DNA of 33,667 bases from an uncultured Burkholderiales bacterium (lineage in GTDB: Bacteria; Pseudomonadota; Gammaproteobacteria; Burkholderiales; Burkholderiaceae_C), in assembly GCA_903916355.1 (NCBI GenBank), contig CAIWWN010000076.1:1-33667 (forward strand). Reading direction: 5' to 3'. The translations under genes were made by a program, and so were the position numbers. Under the pieces are notes generated by a model that searched no databases, was not told where the DNA came from, and saw only the letters and a program-made list of their open reading frames with translations. How positions within the stretch are numbered: the stretch's first letter is position 1; each line of letters opens with the position of its first letter. Positions 17,330 to 25,766 of the stretch are shown piece after piece.

Positions 17330-18103
17330 ATGAGTGCTTTTAATGAAGAACGGGTGCTGAGCGTGCACCATTGGACGGACCGTCTGTTCACTTTCACCAC
17401 CACACGCGACCCCTCGCTGCGCTTTTCCAATGGCCACTTCACCATGATTGGTCTGCGCGTGAACGACAAACCGCTGCTGCGGGCCTACAGCATCGCCAGT
17501 CCCAACTACGAAGAGCATCTTGAATTTTTGAGCATCAAGGTCGAGGAAGGACCGCTCACCTCACGCCTGCAACACATCCAAGTGGGTGACACGCTGATCG
17601 TGGGCAAGAAGCCCACAGGGACCTTGCTGATCGATTACCTGACGCCGGCCAAGCGCCTGTACTTGCTGTCCACCGGCACAGGGCTGGCACCGTTTTTGAG
17701 CATCATTCGCGACCCGGAGACCTATGCCAAATTTGAAAGTGTGGTGGTGGTGCATGGTGTACGGCAAGTCGACGAGTTGGCCTACCACGACCTGATCGTG
17801 GACCACTTGCCCCAACATGAGTTCCTGGGCGAGATGATCAGCCAGCAATTGCGCTACTACCCCACAGTCACCCGCGAGACTTACCGCAACATGGGCCGTG
17901 TGACGACGCTGATTGAAAATGGCAAACTGTTCAAAGACTTGGGTTTGCCGGCTTTGAGTCAACAGGAAGACCGGGTGATGTTGTGCGGCAGCCCGGGCAT
18001 GCTCAGTGACCTCAAGCAGATGCTGGAGGCGCAAGGCTTTGTCGAAGGCAATACCAGCACCCCAGGTGATTTTGTGATTGAACGGGCATTCGTCGAAAAA
18101 TAA
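17330..18103 (+). CDS. fpr: Ferredoxin-NADP reductase
   Basis: A 257-residue FAD enzyme of the bacterial ferredoxin-NADP+ reductase family. The FAD motif RAYSIASPNYEE lies near residue 50, the NADP-binding GTGLAPFLS near 115, and VMLCGSPGML near 220; the short C-terminal tail ends FVEK. It begins the rightward operon opposite the reductase gene and is followed six bases later by the TetR gene. In this context it would use NADPH to reduce the ferredoxin that feeds 6-hydroxynicotinate reductase, although no ferredoxin gene is visible in the window. No clear ribosome binding site precedes the ATG. It may also be the cell's general housekeeping Fpr. Confidence 0.9.
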   Translation: MSAFNEERVLSVHHWTDRLFTFTTTRDPSLRFSNGHFTMIGLRVNDKPLLRAYSIASPNYEEHLEFLSIKVEEGPLTSRLQHIQVGDTLIVGKKPTGTLLIDYLTPAKRLYLLSTGTGLAPFLSIIRDPETYAKFESVVVVHGVRQVDELAYHDLIVDHLPQHEFLGEMISQQLRYYPTVTRETYRNMGRVTTLIENGKLFKDLGLPALSQQEDRVMLCGSPGMLSDLKQMLEAQGFVEGNTSTPGDFVIERAFVEK

Positions 18104-18109
18104 ACCAGC

Positions 18110-18811
18110 ATGGTCACCGCAGCACGCCAACCCAAACCCCGCCTCGCCAAGCCTGATGGCAAACGCACGGCGGGCGTGCGCGAACACAGTGCACAACAAA
18201 CACGCGAAAGCATTTTGCGCGCTGCCATCAAAGTGTTTGCCCAGCATGGCTATGACGGCGGCAGTGTGGAAAAAATTTCCCGCTTGGCCAAGTCCTATGA
18301 CCGCATGATTTACTACTACTTCGGCAGCAAGGAAGGCTTGTTCATCGAAGTGCTGGAAACCATTTACCGGCGCATGAACGATGCCGAAGCCGAGTTGGCT
18401 TTGGATGTGAGTCAGCCGCTGGTCGCGCTGGAGCAGGTGGTGCACTTTGTGCTCGACTATTACCGCGCACACCCCGAATTTGTCACGTTGCTCAACACCG
18501 AAAACCTGCACAAGGGCAAGCACATCGTCAAATCGCTGCGGGCCAAGGAGTACTCGTCTCCGGCGATTGCGGTGATTGGTGACATTTTGCAATCCGGTGT
18601 GGCGCAAGGCCTGTTTCGCGCCGACATCTCTGCACGCGACATCTATTTGCTGATTGCCGCCACCGGCTATTTCTACATGTCCAACCGCCACACCTTGACG
18701 GCCTTTTTGGGTGAGAACGTCGACGCCCCACAGGCCGTGGCGCAATGGAAATCTTTTGTCCTTGACACCGTGTTCCGCGTCGTGAACCCGGCCGTCCAAC
18801 CTGCACATTAA
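18110..18811 (+). CDS. TetR family transcriptional regulator
   Basis: A 233-residue regulator with an N-terminal TetR helix-turn-helix (about residues 24-75: TRESILRAAIKVFAQHGYDG, then the recognition region ending MIYYYFGSKEGLF) and a ligand-binding C-terminal domain. A basic tail of about 20 residues precedes the DNA-binding domain. It is co-transcribed between the ferredoxin reductase and enamidase genes and is the only regulator in the catabolic locus. It is the natural candidate for binding the divergent control region at 17179-17219, with a pathway intermediate as inducer. P. putida nicotinate genes also use a TetR regulator (NicS), but I cannot claim orthology. Confidence 0.88.
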   Translation: MVTAARQPKPRLAKPDGKRTAGVREHSAQQTRESILRAAIKVFAQHGYDGGSVEKISRLAKSYDRMIYYYFGSKEGLFIEVLETIYRRMNDAEAELALDVSQPLVALEQVVHFVLDYYRAHPEFVTLLNTENLHKGKHIVKSLRAKEYSSPAIAVIGDILQSGVAQGLFRADISARDIYLLIAATGYFYMSNRHTLTAFLGENVDAPQAVAQWKSFVLDTVFRVVNPAVQPAH

Positions 18812-18819
18812 GGAGTTTT

Positions 18820-20016
18820 ATGGCTGACATCGCTACCGCTGGCTCGTCTGGCAAAGTCGCAATCAAGAACATCGGCTTGCTGCTTTCAGGCGACATTGAT
18901 CAACCCATTTTGCAAGCCGACACCATCGTCGTCGACAACGGCCTGATCACCGCTGTGGGCCGCGAGAAAGATTGCGACCTGGAAGGCGCGCAAACCGTCA
19001 TTGATGCCCGGCAAACCTGTGTCTGCCCTGGCCTGATCGACAGCCATGTGCATCCGGTGTTTGGTGACTGGACGCCACGTCAAAACCAAATCGGCTGGAT
19101 CGACTCCACCATGAACGGTGGCGTGACCACCATGGTCTCTGCCGGCGAAGTGCATTTGCCAGGACGCCCCAAAGACATCGTCGGCCTCAAAGCGCTGGCC
19201 ATCACGGCGCAGCGTGCTTTTGACAATTTTCGCCCTGGTGGCGTGAAGGTGATTGCGGGTGCGCCCATCATCGAAAAAGGCATGACCGAGCAAGACTTCA
19301 AAGACCTGGCCGAGGCCGGCGTCAGCTTGCTGGGTGAGGTGGGCCTGGGCTCCGTCAAGGCCGGTTATGAAGCCAAAGAGATGGTGGCCTGGGCGCGCAA
19401 ATACGGCATTCAGAGCACGATCCACACAGGCGGCCCCTCCATCCCGGGCTCGGGCATGATCGACAAAGACGTGGTGCTGGAAGCCGATGCCGACGTGATC
19501 GGCCACATCAACGGCGGCCACACCTCGCTGCCTGAAGCCCATGTGTGCGAGTTGTGCGAAAAGTCTTCACGCGCCATCGAAATCGTGCACAACGGCAATG
19601 AGCGTGTCGCCATCGCCGCCGCCAAGGCCGCGCTGGAGCTCAAATGCCCGCACCGCGTGATCCTCGGCACCGACGGGCCTGCGGGTTCGGGCGTGCAACC
19701 GCTGGGCATGCTGCGCATGGTGGCGCTGTTGTCGAGCTTGGCCAACATCCCCGCCGAGTTGGTGTTTTGCTTTGCCACGGGCAACACAGCGCGCATTCGC
19801 AAGCTCAACTGCGGCCTGATCGAAGTTGGACGCGCTGCCGACTTTGTCTTCATGGACCGCGCCCAGCACACGGCGGGAAAAACGCTGCTGGAGAGCGTGC
19901 AACTGGGCGACATTCCCGGCGTGGGCATGGTCATGATCGACGGCATCGTGCGCTGTGGCCGCAGCCGCAACACGCCGCCGGCCACAGAAATTCCAGTCGT
20001 CCTCAGCGGTCACTGA
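18820..20016 (+). CDS. ena: Enamidase (1,4,5,6-tetrahydro-6-oxonicotinate hydrolase)
   Basis: A 398-residue amidohydrolase-superfamily enzyme resembling enamidase (EC 3.5.2.18) of E. barkeri, a bifunctional Fe-Zn enzyme that hydrolyses tetrahydro-6-oxonicotinate to 2-formylglutarate and ammonia. Probable metal ligands are His76 and His78 (DSHVHP), a bridging residue around Glu173/Lys180 (GEVGLGSVK), His202, His229 and Asp285 (GTDGP). Length matches the family. AAGGAG lies four bases before the ATG, the strongest site in this operon. It is the last of three rightward genes. Other cyclic amidases share the fold, but pairing with the reductase makes this assignment likely. Confidence 0.85.
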   Translation: MADIATAGSSGKVAIKNIGLLLSGDIDQPILQADTIVVDNGLITAVGREKDCDLEGAQTVIDARQTCVCPGLIDSHVHPVFGDWTPRQNQIGWIDSTMNGGVTTMVSAGEVHLPGRPKDIVGLKALAITAQRAFDNFRPGGVKVIAGAPIIEKGMTEQDFKDLAEAGVSLLGEVGLGSVKAGYEAKEMVAWARKYGIQSTIHTGGPSIPGSGMIDKDVVLEADADVIGHINGGHTSLPEAHVCELCEKSSRAIEIVHNGNERVAIAAAKAALELKCPHRVILGTDGPAGSGVQPLGMLRMVALLSSLANIPAELVFCFATGNTARIRKLNCGLIEVGRAADFVFMDRAQHTAGKTLLESVQLGDIPGVGMVMIDGIVRCGRSRNTPPATEIPVVLSGH

Positions 20017-20069
20017 AGCCCGTAACATCTCCCGCGATTCGGCAAGCCATGAGGCAACGTGCTTTCAGG

Positions 20070-20849
20070 TCATCCTGATTTAGGCAGTGCCACCCATTGC
20101 CCAGCCAGCGGGTGGATGGCAATGCGGTGATCAAACACCGCCTCAATGGCGCGCTGCGTGGCTTCGTCCGCACAAGCGCCGTGGTGCACGATCTGCCCGG
20201 CCTGCATCACCACCAGGTCGTCGGCATGCAGCGCCATGCCAATCTCGTGCAGCACGCTGACCACCGTGGTGCCTTGGGCCAGCAGGCAATGCACTTGCTC
20301 AAGCCAGTCCACTTGGTGCGGCGGATCCAAATTCGCCAAGGGTTCGTCCATCAACATGATGCGCGCGTTCACCGCCAAGGCCCGCGCCAACAACACGCGC
20401 TGACGCTCGCCGCCAGACAATTGCCCCAGCGCACGTTCACGCCAATCCCAGGCTTGCGTGGCCTTGAGTGCGGCCTCGACCATGGCATGGTCTTGCGCCG
20501 TGGGTGCGGCCAGCCAGTCCTGGTGCGGCAAGCGGCCGAGCATGGCCACGTCCCACACGCGCAAATCGTCAGAGGCCGACTCGCCCTGCCCCAGCCATGA
20601 AAGCTGCCGGGCGCGCTCGCGCCGATCGATGGCCGCCAAAGCTTGGCCCAGCCAATGCACCTGGCCTGAAAGCTGTTGCGAAGGCGGCAGCAAGCCCGCC
20701 AAGGCCTTGAGCAAGGTGGACTTGCCAGCTCCGTTGGGGCCCACGATGCATGTCCAACGACCAGCCGCAATCGTCAGGTCAATACCATGCAAAACTTCTT
20801 GCTCACCCAGGCGCACTCGCAGTGCGTGGACCTGCAATGCGGCCTTCAT
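20070..20849 (-). CDS. btuD: Cobalamin ABC transporter ATPase (BtuD-like)
   Basis: A 259-residue ATPase of the FecCD-type importer class: Walker A GPNGAGKST at 37-45, signature LSGGERQRV, Walker B IMLMDEPLANLD. I start at the ATG at 20849 (MKAALQVHAL) because it overlaps the permease stop as ATGA. A longer frame would add 13 residues inside the permease gene. Iron-siderophore importers look alike; the upstream riboswitch and BtuB-type receptor decide for B12. It is the last gene of the operon and converges on enamidase, with no clear terminator in the 53-base gap. Confidence 0.88.
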   Translation of the reverse strand: MKAALQVHALRVRLGEQEVLHGIDLTIAAGRWTCIVGPNGAGKSTLLKALAGLLPPSQQLSGQVHWLGQALAAIDRRERARQLSWLGQGESASDDLRVWDVAMLGRLPHQDWLAAPTAQDHAMVEAALKATQAWDWRERALGQLSGGERQRVLLARALAVNARIMLMDEPLANLDPPHQVDWLEQVHCLLAQGTTVVSVLHEIGMALHADDLVVMQAGQIVHHGACADEATQRAIEAVFDHRIAIHPLAGQWVALPKSG

Positions 20850-21850
20850 GCGCGGGCTCCGGTCGAGGTCATGCGCGACATGCGCCACAGCAAATAGCCA
20901 CCGCCGAGTACGGCAGTGAGCACACCCACAGGCATTTCTTGCGGTGCCATCAAGCCACGCGCCAGCAGGTCGGCCAGCAACAGCAGCAGCCCACCGGCCA
21001 GCGCCGACAACAGCACCGACCAGCCATGGGTAGCGCGCACCACCGCACGCACCAGGTGCGGTGCGGCCAAGCCGACAAAGGCAATCAAACCCATTTGCGC
21101 CACGGCCGTGCCAGTGGCCAAAGCCATCACACCCACCAGCAGCATGCGCGCAGGCGCCAAGGGCACACCCAGACTGAGCGCGGTGTTTTCACCCAAAGTC
21201 AAGGCGTCCAGTACGCGGGCCATGCTCAAAGCCAATGCCACGCACAACACCAACACAGCGCACATCAGCACGCAAGCGGTCCAGCCGACAAAGCCCGTCG
21301 AGCCCAACATGAAACCCTGCATGCCTTGCCAAACCTCAGGCCGCCACAAAGTCATAAACGAGGTGATGGCACCCAGCACCACGCCCACAATCACACCGGC
21401 CAGCAGCAAGCGCAGAGTTTGCTGGACGCCGCGCGCCAACAGCAAAGTGAGCAACACCGCCAACACCGCGCCCCCAAAAGCCGCACCGGTCAGCCCCAAG
21501 CGCACCCACCAGCCCATGGCCAAGGTGCTGCCACCAAACAAGCTCAGATAGATGGCCACACCTAACGATGCGCCCGAGGCACTGCCCAGCAAATACGGGT
21601 CCGCCAGCGGGTTGCGAAACAGCCCCTGTGCCAAAGCACCGGCCAAGCCCAACAAGGCCCCGCCCGCCCAAGCGCCGAGCGAGCGCGGCAGACGGATGTC
21701 CCACACAATTTGCCAGGACACCGGATCGTGCAGGGCTTGCCACCAAGGCTCCCAGCCGGTGCTGCCCATGGCGCCGCCCAAGGCCACGCCCGCTGCGCCA
21801 AAGAACGCCAGCAACAAGCTGAGCAACCAGGGGCTCAACGACTTTGTCAT
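20846..21850 (-). CDS. btuC: Cobalamin ABC transporter permease (BtuC/FecCD family)
   Basis: A 334-residue permease with about ten membrane helices. The FecCD family is recognisable from DIRLPRSLGAWAGGALLGLAG, here cited by its core RLPRSLGAW, and from GLIAFVGLAAPHLVRA near the C terminus. I start at the ATG at 21850 (MTKSLSPWLL), overlapping the BtuF stop by ATGA. An upstream ATG would add ten residues inside the preceding gene. Confidence 0.88.
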   Translation of the reverse strand: MTKSLSPWLLSLLLAFFGAAGVALGGAMGSTGWEPWWQALHDPVSWQIVWDIRLPRSLGAWAGGALLGLAGALAQGLFRNPLADPYLLGSASGASLGVAIYLSLFGGSTLAMGWWVRLGLTGAAFGGAVLAVLLTLLLARGVQQTLRLLLAGVIVGVVLGAITSFMTLWRPEVWQGMQGFMLGSTGFVGWTACVLMCAVLVLCVALALSMARVLDALTLGENTALSLGVPLAPARMLLVGVMALATGTAVAQMGLIAFVGLAAPHLVRAVVRATHGWSVLLSALAGGLLLLLADLLARGLMAPQEMPVGVLTAVLGGGYLLWRMSRMTSTGARA

Positions 21851-22722
21851 GGTTTGCCGCCTTGGCTGCGCGCAATGCATTGCGCCATCAAGCGCGCGCC
21901 TTCGGCCATGCGTGGGCCTGCACGCACCAGCATGTCGGATTCGTCGGTGTTAAAGACGCACACTTGCTCAGACTGAATCACCTTGAGCTGCGACCAACCC
22001 GGGCGCTGCAGCATGCTGGCCCGGCTGCTGTCGCCCGCCATGATGATGTCGGGCTGCGCACGCACCACAAACTCAGGATTGATTTTGGGGAACGGCCCCA
22101 AACTGCCCGGCAAGATGTTGCGCAAGCCCATGCGTGTGAGGGTCTCGCCAATGAAAGACGACTCGCTGGCGCCGTAAGGTGCGGGGCTGACTTCGACATA
22201 GACTTTTTGGCCCCTGGCTTGCGGGGGCAACGACTGCGCCGCAGCCAGAACGCCGGCATTGATCTCGCGCCACAAACGCTCGCTCTCAGAGGCCGGCACG
22301 CCCAAGACCTGCGCCAAGGTGTTGATCACGCGTTGTAAATCGGCATGGGTACGAGGTTCTAGCGCCAGCACGGTGATGCCCAAGGCTTGCAGCCGCTCCG
22401 CGCCGCGCGCGGAAGTGGCCATCAGCACCAGGTCGGGTCGCTGCGCCACCACACGCTCCATGTTCGGGTCCAGCCCACCGCCCAAGCGGGGCAGTTGGCG
22501 CACGGAGGCAGGCCAGTTGGAATAACGGTCCAGCCCCACCAATTTGCGGCACTGCCCAAGTGCACACACAGTTTCGGTGAGCGAGGGCAACAAACTCACG
22601 ATGCGCGCAGGCGCTTGGCTAAAACTGACCTCTTGCTGGCGATCGTCAAGCACAGTGACGGCTTGAGCCAGGCCCGTGCACAGCACTAAAAACAGCCACG
22701 CCAAGCCGCACGCCTTAAGCAT
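21847..22722 (-). CDS. btuF: Periplasmic cobalamin-binding protein (BtuF-like)
   Basis: A 291-residue type III (helical backbone) periplasmic binding protein. From the ATG at 22722 it has a Sec signal (MLKACGLAWLFLVLCTGLAQA), then the family opening RIVSLLPSLTETVCALG and PSL/LGGGLDPNMERVVAQRPDLV. It would pass B12 to the permease encoded next. Its start overlaps the stop of the upstream BtuF-like gene by eight bases. Confidence 0.86.
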   Translation of the reverse strand: MLKACGLAWLFLVLCTGLAQAVTVLDDRQQEVSFSQAPARIVSLLPSLTETVCALGQCRKLVGLDRYSNWPASVRQLPRLGGGLDPNMERVVAQRPDLVLMATSARGAERLQALGITVLALEPRTHADLQRVINTLAQVLGVPASESERLWREINAGVLAAAQSLPPQARGQKVYVEVSPAPYGASESSFIGETLTRMGLRNILPGSLGPFPKINPEFVVRAQPDIIMAGDSSRASMLQRPGWSQLKVIQSEQVCVFNTDESDMLVRAGPRMAEGARLMAQCIARSQGGKP

Positions 22723-23524
22723 GCTCGGCCTCCCACTGCGCCATGATGCGGTGCAACTGGGCCACGCCATCGGTCAGCGCCGCTGGGCCGGGTTGCAAAA
22801 TGTCGGCGGACTTGATTTCAAAAATCTGCCCCGTACGCACAGCCGGCACGTCTTGCCAGCCTGGTCTGGCCGCCACGGTGTCTGGTCGAAATTTCTTGCC
22901 GCACCACGAGCCAATGATGATGTCGGGGGCGCGGTCCACAATGCTCTGACCATCGGCAATGATGCGGTCCTTGCCCATGGGCATCACGGCCAGTTCAGGA
23001 AAAATGTCGTCGCCACCGGCAATGCCCATCAGCTCCGACACCCAGCGAATGCCGCTGATGTGCGGCGTATCCCATTCTTCAAAAAACACTTGGGGTCGGC
23101 GCTTGAAACTCGCCGCTTTCAGGCGGATGGCGTCAAGTTCTGCGCGCCAGGTCTGCAGCAGAGCCAGTCCCGCTTCGGCCTGACCCACCATGGCAGCGAC
23201 TTGGTACAGCATGGCAAAAATCTCATCCACGCTGCGCTGATTGAAGATGGTGACCTGCACGCCGGCACGAATCAACAAGGCGGCAATGTCGGCCTGCAGA
23301 TCAGAAAAGCCAAACACACAGTCAGGCTGCAAGGCCAAGATCTTGTCGATCTTGGCCGTCAAAAACGCACTGACCTTGGGCTTTTCCAAACGCGCACGGC
23401 GCGGGCGCACCGTGTAGCCCGAAATGCCCACAATGCGCTGCTCTTGGCCCAACAGGTAGAGCCACTCGGTTGCCTCTTCGGTGAGGCAAACGATGCGTTG
23501 GGGGCCAAGGGCAAGCGGGGTCAT
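22715..23524 (-). CDS. Leaderless BtuF-like cobalamin-binding protein
   Basis: A 269-residue member of the same binding-protein superfamily as BtuF (RIVCLTEEATEWLYLLGQ, KIDKILALQPDCVFGFSDLQADI in part, APDIIIGSWCGKKF, ending in a DGVAQLH helix). It starts directly at MTPLALGPQR with no signal peptide or lipobox. The ATG overlaps the receptor stop (TAATG), so translation is coupled and the start is well fixed. It is therefore predicted to be cytoplasmic, unlike the secreted BtuF encoded next. Comparable proteins in other bacteria are annotated simply as cobalamin-binding; the true role is unknown. Confidence 0.78.
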   Translation of the reverse strand: MTPLALGPQRIVCLTEEATEWLYLLGQEQRIVGISGYTVRPRRARLEKPKVSAFLTAKIDKILALQPDCVFGFSDLQADIAALLIRAGVQVTIFNQRSVDEIFAMLYQVAAMVGQAEAGLALLQTWRAELDAIRLKAASFKRRPQVFFEEWDTPHISGIRWVSELMGIAGGDDIFPELAVMPMGKDRIIADGQSIVDRAPDIIIGSWCGKKFRPDTVAARPGWQDVPAVRTGQIFEIKSADILQPGPAALTDGVAQLHRIMAQWEAEHA

Positions 23525-25398
23525 TACTGAGGACTGTATTGCAAAGTCGCAAACAAGCCGCGGCCCGGGGTGTTGTAGCCATAGGCCAGTTGATACTGCT
23601 TGTCGAAGACATTCTCCAATCGCACACGCGCAGTCCAGCGCTCATCGATCTTTCGACTCGCATACAAGGACCATACAGAATATCCGCCCAACATGGTGGA
23701 CGAATAGGGGCTGTCTTTGCGTTCACCAGCTGCATACAATTTGGCACCGATATCGTAGCCAGCCACAGGGCGAGAAATATCGACAGAGCCATAAGTCTTG
23801 GCTCGGCGGGCCTGCGGCATGGCCAAAGTCACGTTCCGCGGATCTTGATCGACCATGGACGCTTTGATGTTGTTACCCATCCACTGCGATCGCAACGTGG
23901 CTTCTAGACCTTTGTTTTCGGTTTGACCGATGTTCACTGCACGGTAGTTTGTGTCGTAATCAATCGCATCACGCGTATCTGTCTGGAAATAAACCAAACG
24001 GGCCAGTGCGTCACCCGCGGCATAGCTCGCACCCACTTCTTTGGATGCATAGTTTTCAGATTTAACCTGCGTATTGGTCGAAATTTCATAGGCTGTAGGC
24101 GCACGAAAACCGGTGGAGACAGTCGCCGTCAAACGCCAAGCTGGGGTCAATGTATAACCCAACCCCAGCAGACCAGAGTTGATGGTTTGCTCACTGCTGA
24201 CAACGCCATAGTCGTCCGTCCGGTTCAATTGAATTTGATCGCGGCGCGCATTGACCTGGAAGGTCCATCGGTCCATTTTTTCTGTCAAACCTGCGTAATA
24301 GCCCAAGCCTTCACGGCGCATGCCATAACCATAATCGCCACTGGCGCTGTAGCGGTCGGTGGACTTGTCTACGCCAAAACTCAAACTGGACTGAGTCCGC
24401 GCTTGGAAAGTATTGAACCATCTCAGCGCATCTTGCGTCCCCTTCAGCGTTCCGTCATTGAGCACAATGCCATTTCTTTTGTTTTCGTAACCCAAGGAAG
24501 CGTGTGCAAAATCCAGCGTAGACAGCCATTGATCCGTGACGGCTTTCCTAACGTACAAGGTGGCTTGGTCATTGTGGCTGTTCAACAGATTGATGTCACT
24601 GGACTGGTCGCCAGCATAGGCAGACCCACTGTCAAAGTTGGCCTTGGCTCGGCTCGATTGCAGACGCAAGCCCATATTGAGATCTGCATCCACTTTTTTG
24701 TCTAACTTGGCTGAGATGTATTCGTTGCTGTAACCGTCGTTGTCGGGGTTGACTCGTGCATTCATCATGGGGTTCATCGCAGAAAAACTGTCGCTGCCCT
24801 TGCGACCACCTTGAACGTTAAAGCTCAGGTCATTGACCGTGCCACCCACACCCGCATGGGTACCGTAGGTATTACGCGACCCCAGAGTGACCGAGCCATA
24901 GGCGGCGGGATCACCCTTTCCTTGGCGAGTCCAAATATTGATCACACCGCCTACAGCGGCATCACCGTACAAGGCACTGGCATTGCCTCGCAAAATTTCA
25001 ATGCGCTCAATTTGCGCCAAGGGCATGTCGGTGACTTGCAATGCACCGATACCATCAACTTGAGAACGAACCCCATCAATCAGCAGCACCACGTTGATGC
25101 TGTTTTGCCCTCGTAAGAAGAAAGAAGTGGTGCTGCCCGGCCCCCCATTGCGACCGAACTCAAACCCCGCTTCGCCTTGCAACAGATCAGCCAAGCTGGG
25201 CGCTTGAGATTTCTCAATGTCCTGCCGTGTGATCACGGACACCGAACTCAAGACCTCAGACAGGGGTTGCTCCAAACGCGTCGCTGAGATGACCACGGGA
25301 TTGAGTTCAAGTGAATGGGCTTGCCCAACAAGCAGTGACAAGGCAAGAAAAGACAACGTGGGCGCAAAGCCACGCGCAGGAACCAAACTAATTTTCAT
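23524..25398 (-). CDS. btuB: TonB-dependent vitamin B12 receptor (BtuB)
   Basis: A 624-residue outer-membrane receptor. A signal peptide is followed by a TonB-box-like segment (NPVVISATR), a plug domain (VITRQDIEKSQAPSLADLL, INVVLLIDGVRS) and a 22-strand barrel rich in Tyr/Asp, ending in the aromatic-rich LFATLQYSPQ. I start at the ATG at 25398 (MKISLVPARG), from which a normal signal peptide begins. No ribosome binding site lies close upstream; a TTG start ten bases earlier, better spaced from AGG, is possible. The cobalamin riboswitch directly upstream identifies the substrate. Confidence 0.88.
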   Translation of the reverse strand: MKISLVPARGFAPTLSFLALSLLVGQAHSLELNPVVISATRLEQPLSEVLSSVSVITRQDIEKSQAPSLADLLQGEAGFEFGRNGGPGSTTSFFLRGQNSINVVLLIDGVRSQVDGIGALQVTDMPLAQIERIEILRGNASALYGDAAVGGVINIWTRQGKGDPAAYGSVTLGSRNTYGTHAGVGGTVNDLSFNVQGGRKGSDSFSAMNPMMNARVNPDNDGYSNEYISAKLDKKVDADLNMGLRLQSSRAKANFDSGSAYAGDQSSDINLLNSHNDQATLYVRKAVTDQWLSTLDFAHASLGYENKRNGIVLNDGTLKGTQDALRWFNTFQARTQSSLSFGVDKSTDRYSASGDYGYGMRREGLGYYAGLTEKMDRWTFQVNARRDQIQLNRTDDYGVVSSEQTINSGLLGLGYTLTPAWRLTATVSTGFRAPTAYEISTNTQVKSENYASKEVGASYAAGDALARLVYFQTDTRDAIDYDTNYRAVNIGQTENKGLEATLRSQWMGNNIKASMVDQDPRNVTLAMPQARRAKTYGSVDISRPVAGYDIGAKLYAAGERKDSPYSSTMLGGYSVWSLYASRKIDERWTARVRLENVFDKQYQLAYGYNTPGRGLFATLQYSPQ

Positions 25399-25488
25399 GA
25401 AAACTAACAAGTTGTGTGTCCTCACCGCCTTCCCCGACAGTGCATGGACGTTCAAGCAGTGCGATTTCAGACGCACCGCCACCTTGTT

Positions 25489-25702
25489 GGCCGGTATCCG
25501 GGCTGACGGAGACTACCTCTGTCGCCTTCCCAGTCGCTTGTTCAAGGCGACCAGTGGCTTGTTGACAGAGACGGAACTTGAGGCAAGTTCGTCCGTTTGA
25601 CCGTTGCGGGGGCAGCGCAGGTGGGGTGTTGTCGAGCGAGCGACGCGACCCTCCTGCTTCCCGTTGAACTGCGGCATGTGAACCACGCCGCGAGCACCAA
25701 CA
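25489..25702 (-). promoter_or_regulatory. Cobalamin riboswitch controlling the btu operon
   Basis: Read on the minus strand, the leader has the conserved blocks in order: TTGGTGCTCGCG at the 5' side, AACGGGAA, CTGCCCCCGCAACGGT, AAGCCACTG, ACTGGGAAGGCG and finally the B12-box region CAGCCCGGATACCGGCC. The block spacing fits an adenosylcobalamin riboswitch of about 214 bases, ending 90 bases before the btuB start. When B12 is bound, expression should fall, probably by blocking translation since no intrinsic terminator with a U-run is seen. The rest of the 25399-25757 region holds the btuB leader and the start region of the divergent cell-division genes. Confidence 0.93.
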
Positions 25703-25766
25703 AAGCGCATTGTAAGTTTGAAACTGTCTTCAACCCTACAATACAGGGATTCACTTTTTGTCGGCC

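Noticed and set aside
17561-18808. Long open frame (415 codons) on the minus strand opposite fpr and tetR
   Set aside because: It is fully antisense to two clearly recognisable genes, the translation is rich in His, Gln and Val without domain motifs, and it spans the gap between the two genes. It is a codon-bias shadow.
20070-25398. Naming the uptake operon an iron-siderophore system
   Set aside because: The FecCD-type importer parts look similar, but the cobalamin riboswitch and BtuB-type receptor fix the substrate as B12.
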